From Streptomyces sp. Alt3 (GTDB lineage: Bacteria > Actinomycetota > Actinomycetes > Streptomycetales > Streptomycetaceae): a DNA stretch of 64,000 bases. The notes under the pieces are model-generated. The model was not told the origin of the DNA and did not search any database. It saw only the letters and a program-made list of their open reading frames with translations. The position numbers were made by a program, and so were the translations under genes. This document shows positions 33,621-42,160 of the stretch, piece by piece (position 1 is the first letter of the stretch; the number at the start of each line of letters is the position of its first letter). The DNA is taken from assembly GCF_030719215.1 (NCBI RefSeq), contig NZ_CP120983.1, positions 6,696,001 to 6,760,000 on the forward strand, written 5' to 3'.

Positions 33621-34871
33621 GTGGACGAGAGCGGCGACAGCGGGCGCCCGCAGCCCGGCGCAGGGGACAAGGACCCCGGCACCGGACCGGACAAGGGCAA
33701 GCCCCGGCGCCCGGCGGATCCGGGCGGCGGCCTGCTCATGGGCCGTCCCTTCGGCGTGCCCGTGTACGTCGCCCCCAGCTGGTTCGTCGTCGCGGCCCTG
33801 ATCACCTGGGTCTTCGGCGGACAGCTCGACCGTGTCCTGCCGGAACTCGGCGGGGCCCGCTACCTGGTGGCGCTCTTCTTCGCCATCGCCTTCTACGCGT
33901 CGGTGCTCGTCCATGAGCTGGCCCACACCGTCGCAGCCCTGCGCTACAAGCTGCCGGTGCGCCGTATCCAGCTCCAGTTCTTCGGCGGAGTCTCCGAGAT
34001 CGAGAAGGAGACCGAGACCCCCGGCCGTGAGTTCGTCCTCGCCTTCGTGGGGCCCCTGCTCTCCCTCGTCCTCGGCGGTGTCTTCTACATCCCGCTCCAG
34101 TTCGTCGAGGCGGGCACCGTCCCGGGCGTACTCCTCGCGGGTCTGATGATCTCCAACCTCATCGTCGCCGCCTTCAACCTGCTGCCCGGTCTGCCCCTGG
34201 ACGGCGGACGGATGCTCCGCGCCGTCGTCTGGAAGATCACGGGCAAGCCGATGAGCGGCACCGTCGCCGCCGCGTGGGTCGGCAGGGGACTGGCCATCGC
34301 CGTCTTCGTCGGCCTCCCGCTCCTCACCCACACCGGCGCCCTCGGCAACGCCACCGACGACATCAGCGGCTTCGAGACAGTCACCGACGCCCTCCTCGCG
34401 GCCATCCTCGCGGCGATCATCTGGACCGGGGCGGGCAACAGTCTGAGGACGGCGCGGCTCCGCGAACACCTCCCCGAGCTCCGGGCCCGCACCCTGACCC
34501 GGCGCGCCGTGCCCGTCGAGTCCGCCACCCCGCTCTCGGAGGCACTCCGCCGTGCCAACGAGGCAGGCGCACGCGCCCTGGTCGTCGTCGACGGACAGGG
34601 CGCCCCCAAGGGCGTCGTACGGGAGGCGGCCATCGCCGGGGTCCCCGAGCACCGCCGCCCCTGGGTGCCGGTGAGCGGTCTCGCCCAGGACCTCACCGAC
34701 GGCATGAAGGTCTCCGCCGAGCTCGCGGGCGAGGCTCTCCTGGACCGGCTCAAGGCCACCCCCGCGACCGAGTACCTGGTGGTCGAGGACACCGGGGAGA
34801 TCTACGGCGTCCTCTCCACCACCGACGTCGAGCGCGCCTTCATCAAGGCCATGGCCCGCCCCTCGGCCTGA
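33621..34871 (+). CDS. site-2 protease family protein with CBS domains (M50)
   Basis: A 416-aa membrane-embedded zinc metalloprotease. A hydrophilic, Gly/Pro-rich N-terminus of about 40 residues is followed by helices. Active-site HELAH is at about residues 98-102, the third metal ligand lies in LPLDGGRML, and NPDG-like loops follow. Two CBS domains occupy about 290-410 (VESATPLSEALRRA, GEIYGVLSTTDVER). GTG 33621 follows GGAGGG. Such proteases release anti-sigma factors or transcription factors. The CBS domains may sense ATP or AMP. The substrate is not identified; it is conserved next to the TrmI-proteasome cluster in actinomycetes. Confidence 0.92.
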   Translation: MDESGDSGRPQPGAGDKDPGTGPDKGKPRRPADPGGGLLMGRPFGVPVYVAPSWFVVAALITWVFGGQLDRVLPELGGARYLVALFFAIAFYASVLVHELAHTVAALRYKLPVRRIQLQFFGGVSEIEKETETPGREFVLAFVGPLLSLVLGGVFYIPLQFVEAGTVPGVLLAGLMISNLIVAAFNLLPGLPLDGGRMLRAVVWKITGKPMSGTVAAAWVGRGLAIAVFVGLPLLTHTGALGNATDDISGFETVTDALLAAILAAIIWTGAGNSLRTARLREHLPELRARTLTRRAVPVESATPLSEALRRANEAGARALVVVDGQGAPKGVVREAAIAGVPEHRRPWVPVSGLAQDLTDGMKVSAELAGEALLDRLKATPATEYLVVEDTGEIYGVLSTTDVERAFIKAMARPSA

Positions 34872-34913
34872 GGCCCCGGAAAGGGGCCCCCGAAATACCG
34901 GTACGCTGTTCAC

Positions 34914-35822
34914 ATGTCCGAACCGACCGGTGCCGCCCGCCGTCGCGGCCCATTCAAAGTCGGGGACCAGGTCCAGCTCACCGACCCCAAGGGACGTCAC
35001 TACACCTTCACGCTCGAGGCCGGGAAGAACTTCCACACCCACAAGGGTTCTTTCCAGCACGACGAGCTGATCGGTGCTCCCGAGGGCAGTGTTGTCCGTA
35101 CCACGGGAAACGTCGCCTACCTCGCGCTGCGCCCCCTGCTCCCCGACTACGTCCTGTCCATGCCCCGCGGTGCCGCCGTGGTCTACCCCAAGGACGCGGG
35201 GCAGATCCTGGCCTTCGCCGACATCTTCCCCGGCGCCCGCGTCGTGGAGGCGGGAGTGGGCTCCGGAGCGCTCAGCACCTTCCTGCTGCGCGCCATCGGT
35301 GAGCAGGGCATGCTGCACTCCTACGAGCGCCGCGAGGACTTCGCCGAGATCGCCCAGCAGAACGTCGAGCGCTACTTCGGCTCGCCGCACCCCGCCTGGG
35401 AGCTCACCGTCGGCGACCTCCAGGACAACCTCTCGGACACCGACGTCGACCGCGTCGTCCTGGACATGCTCGCCCCCTGGGAGTGCCTCGAGGCCGTCTC
35501 CAAGGCGCTGGTGCCCGGCGGCATCCTCTGCGCCTACGTCGCGACCACGACGCAGCTCTCGCGGACCGTCGAGTCCATCCGCGAGATCGGCTGCTTCGCG
35601 GAGCCGCAGCCGTGGGAGTCGATGATCCGCAACTGGCACGTCGAGGGTCTGGCGGTCCGGCCGGACCACCGGATGATCGGCCACACCGGCTTCCTCGTCA
35701 CCGCACGCCGCCTCGCGGACGGCGTGGAGCCGCCGCTGCGGCGCCGGCGCCCCTCCAAGGGCGCCTACGGCGAGGACTACACCGGCCCCGGCGGCCGGAG
35801 CGGCAGCGCGAACCGCGACTGA
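34914..35822 (+). CDS. trmI: tRNA (adenine-58-N1)-methyltransferase
   Basis: A 302-aa SAM-dependent methyltransferase that modifies A58 in the T-loop of tRNAs. SAM motif I reads VVEAGVGSGALS, motif II acidic residue in HSYERR, and the catalytic DMLAPWE lies in motif IV. The preceding region (GKNFHTHKGSFQHDE) is the N-terminal beta-barrel. ATG 34914 lies 43 bp after the protease stop, so the two may be co-transcribed. It precedes the proteasome cluster, as in mycobacteria. Confidence 0.95.
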   Translation: MSEPTGAARRRGPFKVGDQVQLTDPKGRHYTFTLEAGKNFHTHKGSFQHDELIGAPEGSVVRTTGNVAYLALRPLLPDYVLSMPRGAAVVYPKDAGQILAFADIFPGARVVEAGVGSGALSTFLLRAIGEQGMLHSYERREDFAEIAQQNVERYFGSPHPAWELTVGDLQDNLSDTDVDRVVLDMLAPWECLEAVSKALVPGGILCAYVATTTQLSRTVESIREIGCFAEPQPWESMIRNWHVEGLAVRPDHRMIGHTGFLVTARRLADGVEPPLRRRRPSKGAYGEDYTGPGGRSGSANRD

Positions 35823-35839
35823 CCCGCACCACGAGCCGG

Positions 35840-35889
35840 CGCCGCCGCCGAGTTCCCGGACCGACCCGGGAACCCGGCGGCGGCGCTTT
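35840..35889 (+). terminator. terminator after trmI
   Basis: CGCCGCCGCCG-A-GTTCCCGG pairs with CCGGGAAC-C-CGGCGGCGGCG (one mismatch), followed by CTTTT at the 3' side. Confidence 0.85.
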
Positions 35890-36018
35890 TCTGCGGCCGT
35901 CAGGACCCCGCCGTTCCCCCCGGGTGTGAGGTGTGGCACGATGCTGGCCACCCCGCCCGCCGGCCCTCGTCCGGTACCGCCTCTTTCAGGCCTCCAGGAA
36001 CCACAGGAGACATACCGC

Positions 36019-36615
36019 GTGCAGACCTCCGCGCTCCCGGACCTCGCGCACACCGCCGCCAAGCCGGTGCACTGGCTCGCCACGGCGACGGCGATGGCCG
36101 CCGTGGTCGCGGCCGCGGGCCTGCTCCAGCCCGAGGCGGCCACCGCCACGGCCTCGGCGTCCGAGCACCGGGTGACCACGCAGCACGGCGGCGCGCCCGC
36201 CGCCGAGGCCCCCGACCCGGCCGGTGTCACCTTCCCGCTCGACTGCGGAGCCGTCGGGCAGACCGTGGCAGAGAGCGCCACCGGAGACCTCGACGGGGAC
36301 GGCGGCCCCGAGACCGTGGCAGTCGTCCGCTGCGCCGCGGGATCCGGCACGCCGCCCAGCGGCATCTACGTCGTGACACAGCCGAGCGGGGCCGCACCCC
36401 GGGTCGTGGCGACCCTGGTGGACCCCGCTCGAAAACTCTCCGTCACCGACTTCACCGTCCGTGACGGCAAGGTGTCGGCGACCCTGCTCGGCTACTCCTC
36501 CGAGACCGTCCCCCGCTGCTGCCCGGACGAACTGGAGAGCGTCACCTGGCAGTGGAAGGGCAACGCGTTCGTCAAGACAGTCACCCCCGCGGGAAGCACC
36601 GCCCGCGGCGCCTGA
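36019..36615 (+). CDS. secreted protein with FG-GAP-like segment
   Basis: A 198-aa exported protein. The N-terminus VQTSALPDLAHTAAKPVHW is followed by a hydrophobic stretch (LATATAMAAVVAAAGLLQ) and ATAT/ASA near a possible signal peptidase site. The mature part carries GDLDGDGGPETVAVV, an FG-GAP or calcium-binding-loop-like segment, and Cys residues in LDCGAVG, RCAAG and PRCCPDE that may form disulfides. AGGAGA lies eight bases before GTG 36019. Its stop is 4 bp from the convergent ferredoxin. The role is unknown; a lectin-like or sensor domain is possible. Confidence 0.8.
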   Translation: MQTSALPDLAHTAAKPVHWLATATAMAAVVAAAGLLQPEAATATASASEHRVTTQHGGAPAAEAPDPAGVTFPLDCGAVGQTVAESATGDLDGDGGPETVAVVRCAAGSGTPPSGIYVVTQPSGAAPRVVATLVDPARKLSVTDFTVRDGKVSATLLGYSSETVPRCCPDELESVTWQWKGNAFVKTVTPAGSTARGA

Positions 36616-36619
36616 GCCG

Positions 36620-36931
36620 TCACTCCGCGTCCGGCCCGTAAACTTCCACGTTGTCCGAAACGCGACGTACATGAATGCAGTCGCCCGGGCATTCCTTGGC
36701 CGAATCGACGACGTCCTGGAGCAGGGGCAGCGGCACCGGTGTGGTGGCGCCCTTGTCCTGGAGCAGTTCGTCCTCGTCGCTCTTCACGTACGCCAGACCG
36801 TCGATGTCCAGCTCGAACACCTCGGGTGCGTACTGCACACAGATGCCGTCCCCCGTACACAGGTCCTGGTCGATCCAGACCTCGAGATCCTGGGTGTCGC
36901 CGCCGCCCGGGGCGTCCTGCTGCACGGTCAT
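36620..36931 (-). CDS. 3Fe-4S-type ferredoxin
   Basis: A 103-aa ferredoxin. The cluster segment DQDLCTGDGICVQYAPEVF has a Cys-x5-Cys spacing and the final AKECPGDCI supplies the third ligand. The expected second Cys of a 4Fe-4S motif is replaced, which indicates a 3Fe-4S cluster, as in the electron donors of cytochromes P450. ATG 36931 was chosen to give MTVQQDAPGG. Located next to, and divergent from, ARC; the same neighbour is found in other actinomycete proteasome loci. A redox partner is not in the window. Confidence 0.92.
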   Translation of the reverse strand: MTVQQDAPGGGDTQDLEVWIDQDLCTGDGICVQYAPEVFELDIDGLAYVKSDEDELLQDKGATTPVPLPLLQDVVDSAKECPGDCIHVRRVSDNVEVYGPDAE

Positions 36932-37126
36932 GTGTCCTGCCGTTCCCTGCGTATCTGCACCAATTGAAGCCAGCCCTGACGGGTGTTGAACGCTTCGACG
37001 ATACAACCGGCTGCTTTCCGGTGCCGAAGGGTGGGTATTCCCTTGGCGTGAGGGAGAGCGCAAGGGTGAAGATCGGACAGACTCCCGGGTCTTTGTGATC
37101 TAGGGGTTTCAATCATCACCCACCCA

Positions 37127-37135
37127 GGTAGGGTC
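37127..37135 (+). promoter_or_regulatory. -10 element of the ARC promoter
   Basis: GGTAGGGTC, with hexamer TAGGGT at 37129-37134, 38 bp before the start. The same 9-mer occurs before pup and prcB. No clear -35 is visible. Confidence 0.5.
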
Positions 37136-37172
37136 AGGAAGCGTCCAGCTCCCCTTGGAGGAGGTGAGGACC

Positions 37173-38939
37173 GTGGCAGCCCACGACGACGACATCAACC
37201 GCGGCACCCGGCCCGCGCGCGGGTCAGAAGACCCGGCCGGCCAGGTCGCCTATCTCGAGCAGGAAATCGCCGTCCTGCGACGTAAGCTCGCCGACTCTCC
37301 GCGTCATACGAGGATTCTCGAAGAGCGGATCGTCGAGTTGCAGACCAACCTGGCAGGCGTGTCCGCGCAGAACGAGCGGCTCGCCAACACACTCCGCGAG
37401 GCCCGCGACCAGATCGTCGCGCTCAAGGAGGAGGTCGACCGGCTGGCCCAGCCACCGGCCGGCTTCGGTGTCTTCCTGCAGGCCAACGAGGACGACACCT
37501 GTGACATCTTCACCGGGGGCCGCAAGCTCCGGGTGAACGTCAGCCCCAGCGTCGAGCTCGAAGGCCTCAGGCGAGGCCAGGAAGTCATGCTCAACGAAGC
37601 GCTCAACGTGGTCGAGGCCATGGAGTTCGAGCGGGCCGGGGACATCGTCACCCTCAAGGAGATCCTCGAGGACGGCGAGCGCGCCCTGGTCGTCGGGCAC
37701 ACCGACGAGGAACGGGTGGTGAGGCTCGCCGAGCCCCTGCTGGACATCACCATCCGCCCCGGCGACGCCCTCCTGCTCGAGCCCAGGTCCGGGTACGTCT
37801 ACGAAGTGGTCCCCAAGAGCGAGGTCGAGGAGCTCGTTCTCGAAGAGGTCCCGGACATCGACTACAACAAGATCGGCGGTCTGGGCGACCAGATCGAACT
37901 GATCCGCGACGCGGTCGAGCTCCCGTACCTCCACCCGGACCTCTTCAAGGAGCACGAGCTCCGCCCGCCGAAGGGCATCCTGCTCTACGGCCCTCCGGGC
38001 TGCGGCAAGACGCTCATCGCCAAGGCCGTCGCCAACTCGCTGGCCAAGAAGGTCGCCGAGGTGACCGGACAGCCCGCGGGGAAGAGCTACTTCCTCAACA
38101 TCAAGGGCCCCGAACTCCTCAACAAGTACGTCGGTGAGACCGAGCGGCACATCCGCCTCGTCTTCCAGCGTGCCCGGGAGAAGGCGAGCGAGGGGACCCC
38201 CGTCATCGTCTTCTTCGACGAGATGGAATCCCTCTTCCGCACCCGTGGCTCCGGTGTCAGCTCGGACGTGGAGAACACCATCGTCCCCCAGCTGCTCGCC
38301 GAGATCGACGGTGTGGAGGGACTGGAGAACGTCATCGTCATCGGCGCCTCCAACCGCGAGGACATGATCGACCCCGCGATCCTGCGCCCCGGCCGCCTCG
38401 ATGTGAAGATCAAGATCGAGCGCCCGGACGCGGAGGCCGCCAAGGACATCTTCGCCAAGTACCTCACCCCCTCGCTGCCGCTGCACTCGGACGACCTGGC
38501 CGAGCACACCGGCTCGAAGGAAGCCGCCGCCCACGCGATGATCCAGTCCGTCGTGGAGCGGATGTACACGGAATCCGAGGAGAACCGCTTCCTCGAGGTC
38601 ACCTATGCGAACGGCGACAAGGAAGTCCTGTACTTCAAGGACTTCAACTCCGGAGCGATGATTCAGAACATCGTGGACCGGGCGAAGAAAATGGCCATCA
38701 AGGCATTCCTCGAGCAGGGCCAGAAGGGCCTGCGCGTCTCCCATCTCCTCCAGGCGTGCGTGGACGAGTTCAAGGAGAACGAGGACCTGCCGAACACCAC
38801 CAACCCGGACGACTGGGCCAGGATTTCCGGAAAGAAGGGCGAGCGGATCGTCTTCATCCGCACACTCGTCACCGGAAAGCAGGGCGCGGACACCGGTCGT
38901 TCCATCGACACGGTGGCAAATACCGGACAGTACCTGTAA
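37173..38939 (+). CDS. arc: proteasome-associated ATPase ARC (Mpa)
   Basis: A 588-aa AAA ATPase that unfolds pupylated proteins and feeds them to the 20S core. The N-terminal coiled coil (about 20-85) binds Pup, followed by two OB domains (to about 235). In the AAA module Walker A is GPPGCGKT, Walker B FFDEM, and the arginine finger region follows RPGRLDVKIKI. The C-terminus ends in GQYL, the tail that docks into the proteasome alpha ring. GTG 37173 is preferred; GGAGGAGGTGAGG lies directly upstream. Its promoter shares a 9-mer with those of pup and prcB. Confidence 0.97.
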   Translation: MAAHDDDINRGTRPARGSEDPAGQVAYLEQEIAVLRRKLADSPRHTRILEERIVELQTNLAGVSAQNERLANTLREARDQIVALKEEVDRLAQPPAGFGVFLQANEDDTCDIFTGGRKLRVNVSPSVELEGLRRGQEVMLNEALNVVEAMEFERAGDIVTLKEILEDGERALVVGHTDEERVVRLAEPLLDITIRPGDALLLEPRSGYVYEVVPKSEVEELVLEEVPDIDYNKIGGLGDQIELIRDAVELPYLHPDLFKEHELRPPKGILLYGPPGCGKTLIAKAVANSLAKKVAEVTGQPAGKSYFLNIKGPELLNKYVGETERHIRLVFQRAREKASEGTPVIVFFDEMESLFRTRGSGVSSDVENTIVPQLLAEIDGVEGLENVIVIGASNREDMIDPAILRPGRLDVKIKIERPDAEAAKDIFAKYLTPSLPLHSDDLAEHTGSKEAAAHAMIQSVVERMYTESEENRFLEVTYANGDKEVLYFKDFNSGAMIQNIVDRAKKMAIKAFLEQGQKGLRVSHLLQACVDEFKENEDLPNTTNPDDWARISGKKGERIVFIRTLVTGKQGADTGRSIDTVANTGQYL

Positions 38940-39166
38940 AACGCAGACCGGCTGCGGATGCCCGGCAGGGTATCCGCAGCCGGCCGTTTTCCCGGCAGCG
39001 CCGGCCACACCCGAACAATGACGCAATTGATCTCCCCACCGGCGCAGAGGCGCTCTAGGCTCTGCCGTACCGCCGAGTCGCGCAGTGCGGGGACGGGCAC
39101 CGCGGACCAGCAGCGGTACTTGAGCGCCGCTCCCGGAGGGGGGCGCCGCCGGGCAAGGAGGGCCGC

Positions 39167-40678
39167 ATGACCGTACGGCGAGTGATGGGCATCGAGACGG
39201 AGTACGGGATCTCCGTCCCCGGTCAACCCAACGCCAATGCCATGCTCACCTCGTCCCAGATCGTCAACGCCTACGCGGCGGCGATGCACCGGGCGCGCCG
39301 CGCCCGCTGGGACTTCGAGGAGGAGAATCCGCTGCGGGACGCGCGAGGCTTCGACCTCGCCCGTGAGACCGCCGACTCCAGTCAGCTCACCGACGAGGAC
39401 ATCGGCCTGGCCAATGTCATCCTCACCAACGGTGCGCGGCTCTACGTCGACCACGCGCACCCCGAATACAGCTCACCCGAGATCACCAATCCGCTGGACG
39501 CGGTGCTCTGGGACAAGGCCGGCGAGCGGGTGATGGCGGAAGCGGCCGAGCGGGCCGCCGCGATCCCCGGGGCCCAGCCGATCCATCTCTACAAGAACAA
39601 CACCGACAACAAGGGCGCCTCCTACGGCACGCACGAGAACTACCTGATGAAGCGGGAGACCCCCTTCTCGGACATCGTGCGCCACCTGACGCCGTTCTTC
39701 GTCTCCCGCCAGGTCGTCACCGGTGCGGGCCGGGTCGGCATCGGCCAGGACGGCCACGAGCACGGGTTCCAGATCAGCCAGCGCGCGGACTACTTCGAGG
39801 TCGAGGTCGGCCTGGAGACCACGCTCAAGCGCCCCATCATCAACACGCGCGACGAGCCGCACTCGGACGCCGAGAAGTACCGCAGGCTCCACGTGATCAT
39901 CGGCGACGCGAACCTCTCCGAGATCTCGACCTACCTGAAGCTCGGCACGACCTCGCTGGTCCTGGCCATGATCGAGGACGGATTCATCAACGTCGACCTG
40001 GCGGTGGACCAGCCGGTCCGCACGCTCCACCAGGTCTCGCACGATCCGACGCTCAAGCAGCTGGTCACGCTCCGCAGCGGCCGGACACTGACCGCCGTCC
40101 AGCTCCAGATGGAGTACTTCGAACTGGCCCGAAAGTACGTCGAGGAGCGGTACGGCGCGGACGCGGACGAGCAGACCAGGGACGTCCTGGCCCGCTGGGA
40201 GGACACCCTGAACCGTCTGGAGAACGACCCGATGAGCCTGTCGGGCGAGCTGGACTGGATCGCCAAGCGGGAGCTCATGGAGGGCTACCGGCGCCGTGAC
40301 GGCCTGGACTGGGACGCCCCGCGCCTGCACCTGGTGGACCTCCAGTACGCCGACGTACGGGCCGACAAGGGTCTGTACAACCGTCTGGCCGCCCGGGGGA
40401 AGATCAAGCGGCTACTCGACGAGAGCGACGTCGAGAGGGCGCGCACGAAGCCCCCGGAGGACACCAGGGCCTATTTCCGGGGCCGCTGCCTGGAGCAGTA
40501 CGCGGACGACGTCGCCGCGGCCTCCTGGGACTCGGTCATCTTCGACCTGCCGGACCGTGACTCGCTGCAGCGGGTGCCCACGATGGAACCGTTGCGCGGT
40601 ACACGTGCTCACGTCGAGGGGCTCCTGGACCGCTGCCGCACCGCGGAAGAGCTGGTCCGGACGCTCACGGGGGGCTGA
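39167..40678 (+). CDS. dop: deamidase/depupylase Dop
   Basis: A 503-aa member of the carboxylate-amine ligase-like family that deamidates Pup and removes it from proteins. Catalytic and nucleotide-site residues are visible in GIETEYG (Glu10 in the key position), in NGARLYVDHAHPEYSSPE and in ETTLKRPIINTRDEPH-type segments. The Dop-specific insert (EENPLRDARGFDLARETADSS) separates it from PafA. ATG 39167 follows AAGGAGGG. It is followed by pup after 120 bp. Confidence 0.97.
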   Translation: MTVRRVMGIETEYGISVPGQPNANAMLTSSQIVNAYAAAMHRARRARWDFEEENPLRDARGFDLARETADSSQLTDEDIGLANVILTNGARLYVDHAHPEYSSPEITNPLDAVLWDKAGERVMAEAAERAAAIPGAQPIHLYKNNTDNKGASYGTHENYLMKRETPFSDIVRHLTPFFVSRQVVTGAGRVGIGQDGHEHGFQISQRADYFEVEVGLETTLKRPIINTRDEPHSDAEKYRRLHVIIGDANLSEISTYLKLGTTSLVLAMIEDGFINVDLAVDQPVRTLHQVSHDPTLKQLVTLRSGRTLTAVQLQMEYFELARKYVEERYGADADEQTRDVLARWEDTLNRLENDPMSLSGELDWIAKRELMEGYRRRDGLDWDAPRLHLVDLQYADVRADKGLYNRLAARGKIKRLLDESDVERARTKPPEDTRAYFRGRCLEQYADDVAAASWDSVIFDLPDRDSLQRVPTMEPLRGTRAHVEGLLDRCRTAEELVRTLTGG

Positions 40679-40754
40679 AAGGCGCTCCGGCTGGGAATCA
40701 ATCAGATGACCTCCGGACGTTGAGGAAAGTACCGGGCCGATGTCGGACCCCGTA

Positions 40755-40763
40755 GGTAGGGTC
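40755..40763 (+). promoter_or_regulatory. -10 element of the pup promoter
   Basis: GGTAGGGTC (TAGGGT at 40757-40762), 37 bp before the ATG of pup. Same 9-mer as before ARC and prcB. A -35 could not be assigned. Confidence 0.5.
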
Positions 40764-40798
40764 TGATCAAGTGCTTCGAACCGAGCGGGGTGAGCTAT

Positions 40799-41017
40799 AT
40801 GGCGACCAAGGACACCGGCGGCGGACAGCAGAAGGCGACACGTTCCACCGAGGAGACCGAGGAGCAGGCGCAGGAGGCGCAGGCGTCCGAGGACCTCGCG
40901 GAGCGGCAGGAGAAGCTCAGCGACGACGTCGACGACGTCCTCGACGAGATCGACGACGTACTCGAGTCCAATGCCGAGGACTTCGTGCGTTCGTTCGTCC
41001 AAAAGGGTGGCGAGTAG
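40799..41017 (+). CDS. pup: prokaryotic ubiquitin-like protein Pup
   Basis: A 72-aa intrinsically disordered modifier. It starts MATKDTGGGQQKAT and ends RSFVQKGGE. The C-terminal residue is glutamate, so PafA could attach it without prior Dop deamidation. In M. tuberculosis the tail ends in Gln. The C-terminal helix region (DLAERQEKLSDDVDDVLDEI) is the Mpa-binding segment. GGGGTGAG sits six bases before ATG 40799; the upstream GTG 40790 would lack a ribosome site. Confidence 0.96.
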   Translation: MATKDTGGGQQKATRSTEETEEQAQEAQASEDLAERQEKLSDDVDDVLDEIDDVLESNAEDFVRSFVQKGGE

Positions 41018-41035
41018 CAGTCGGCGACAGGGACC

Positions 41036-41066
41036 GCCGGCCGACGGCCCGGTGCCGTCGGCCGGC
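41036..41066 (+). terminator. hairpin separating pup from prcB
   Basis: A perfect 13-bp inverted repeat GCCGGCCGACGGC / GCCGTCGGCCGGC with a 5-nt loop, 19 bp after the pup stop. No T tract follows, so it may attenuate rather than fully terminate. Confidence 0.65.
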
Positions 41067-41134
41067 GCCCTCCGAGGGATGCCCTCGTCCGCACGCGGGC
41101 GTCCGCCGGCGGGCGCTTCCGCAGCCGGGATCAT

Positions 41135-41163
41135 GTTGATCACCGTCACAGTGCGGGTAGGGT
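41135..41163 (+). promoter_or_regulatory. prcBA promoter
   Basis: TTGATC (41136-41141), 16-nt spacer, TAGGGT (41158-41163): a good housekeeping-type sigma-70 promoter, 97 bp upstream of the prcB start. The -10 is embedded in the same GGTAGGGTC as before ARC and pup. Confidence 0.7.
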
Positions 41164-41259
41164 CCGTGGCGTAGTGCTTCAACTGCAATTCGGCCATCGG
41201 CAAGTTGGGGATGATCCTGACTCCTTGCGCAGGGCCATCGCATACCTGGAGGGAAACGC

Positions 41260-42105
41260 GTGGAAGCCAACACTCGTAGCACCGGGCGTCTACCAGCTGC
41301 CTTCCTGACGCCGGGTTCGTCGTCGTTCATGGACTTCCTGTCCGACCACTCACCCGAGATCCTTCCCGGCAACCGGAGCCTGCCGCCGTTGCAGGGTGCC
41401 GTCGAGGCGCCGCACGGGACGACCATCGTCGCGGCCTCGTTCCCCGGTGGAGTGGTGCTCGCGGGTGACCGGCGGGCGACCATGGGGAACATGATCGCGC
41501 AGCGCGACATCGAGAAGGTGTTCCCTGCCGACGAGTACTCGGCGGTGGGCATCGCGGGCACGGCGGGGCTCGCCGTGGAGATGGTCAAGCTGTTCCAGCT
41601 GGAGCTGGAGCACTTCGAGAAGGTCGAGGGGGCCACGCTCTCCCTCGAGGGCAAGGCCAACCGGCTCTCCACGATGATCCGCAGCAATCTTGCGATGGCC
41701 ATGCAGGGCTTGGCGGTCGTCCCGCTGTTCGCGGGGTACGACGTCGACCGCGAGAAGGGCCGGATCTTCTCGTACGACGTCACCGGCGGGCGGTCCGAGG
41801 AACACGGCTACGCGGCCACCGGCTCCGGCTCCGTCTTCGCGCGCGGGTCGATGAAGAAGCTGTACCGAAACGACCTGACCGAGGAGCAGACGCTCACCCT
41901 GGTCGTCCAGGCGCTGTACGACGCCGCCGACGACGACTCGGCGACCGGCGGCCCGGACGTGGCCCGCCGGATCTATCCGATCGTCACCGTCATCACCGAC
42001 GAGGGCTTCCGCAGGCTCGACGACACGGAATCCTCGGAGATCGCCCGCGCGATCCTGGAGCGCCGGCTCGAGCAGCCCGACGGCCCCCGTGCCGCGCTGC
42101 TCTGA
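41260..42105 (+). CDS. prcB: proteasome beta subunit (with propeptide)
   Basis: A 281-aa 20S beta subunit, synthesised with a 53-residue propeptide. The cleavage point is HG^TTIVA, exposing catalytic Thr54. Lys and Asp partners of the active site are in GDRRATMG and the region around ARG. GGAGGG is six bases before GTG 41260. It is followed by prcA after 55 bp. Mature rings of PrcB and PrcA form the proteolytic core fed by ARC. Confidence 0.97.
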   Translation: MEANTRSTGRLPAAFLTPGSSSFMDFLSDHSPEILPGNRSLPPLQGAVEAPHGTTIVAASFPGGVVLAGDRRATMGNMIAQRDIEKVFPADEYSAVGIAGTAGLAVEMVKLFQLELEHFEKVEGATLSLEGKANRLSTMIRSNLAMAMQGLAVVPLFAGYDVDREKGRIFSYDVTGGRSEEHGYAATGSGSVFARGSMKKLYRNDLTEEQTLTLVVQALYDAADDDSATGGPDVARRIYPIVTVITDEGFRRLDDTESSEIARAILERRLEQPDGPRAALL

Positions 42106-42160
42106 CCGGCCCGATGCTCCTCCGATGCACTCGTCACTGACAGAAAGGGACGGATAGCCG

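Noticed and set aside
40412..41203. Minus-strand open frame across pup and the pup-prcB gap
   Set aside because: Its body is antisense to dop and pup; it has no recognisable protein features and no ribosome site.
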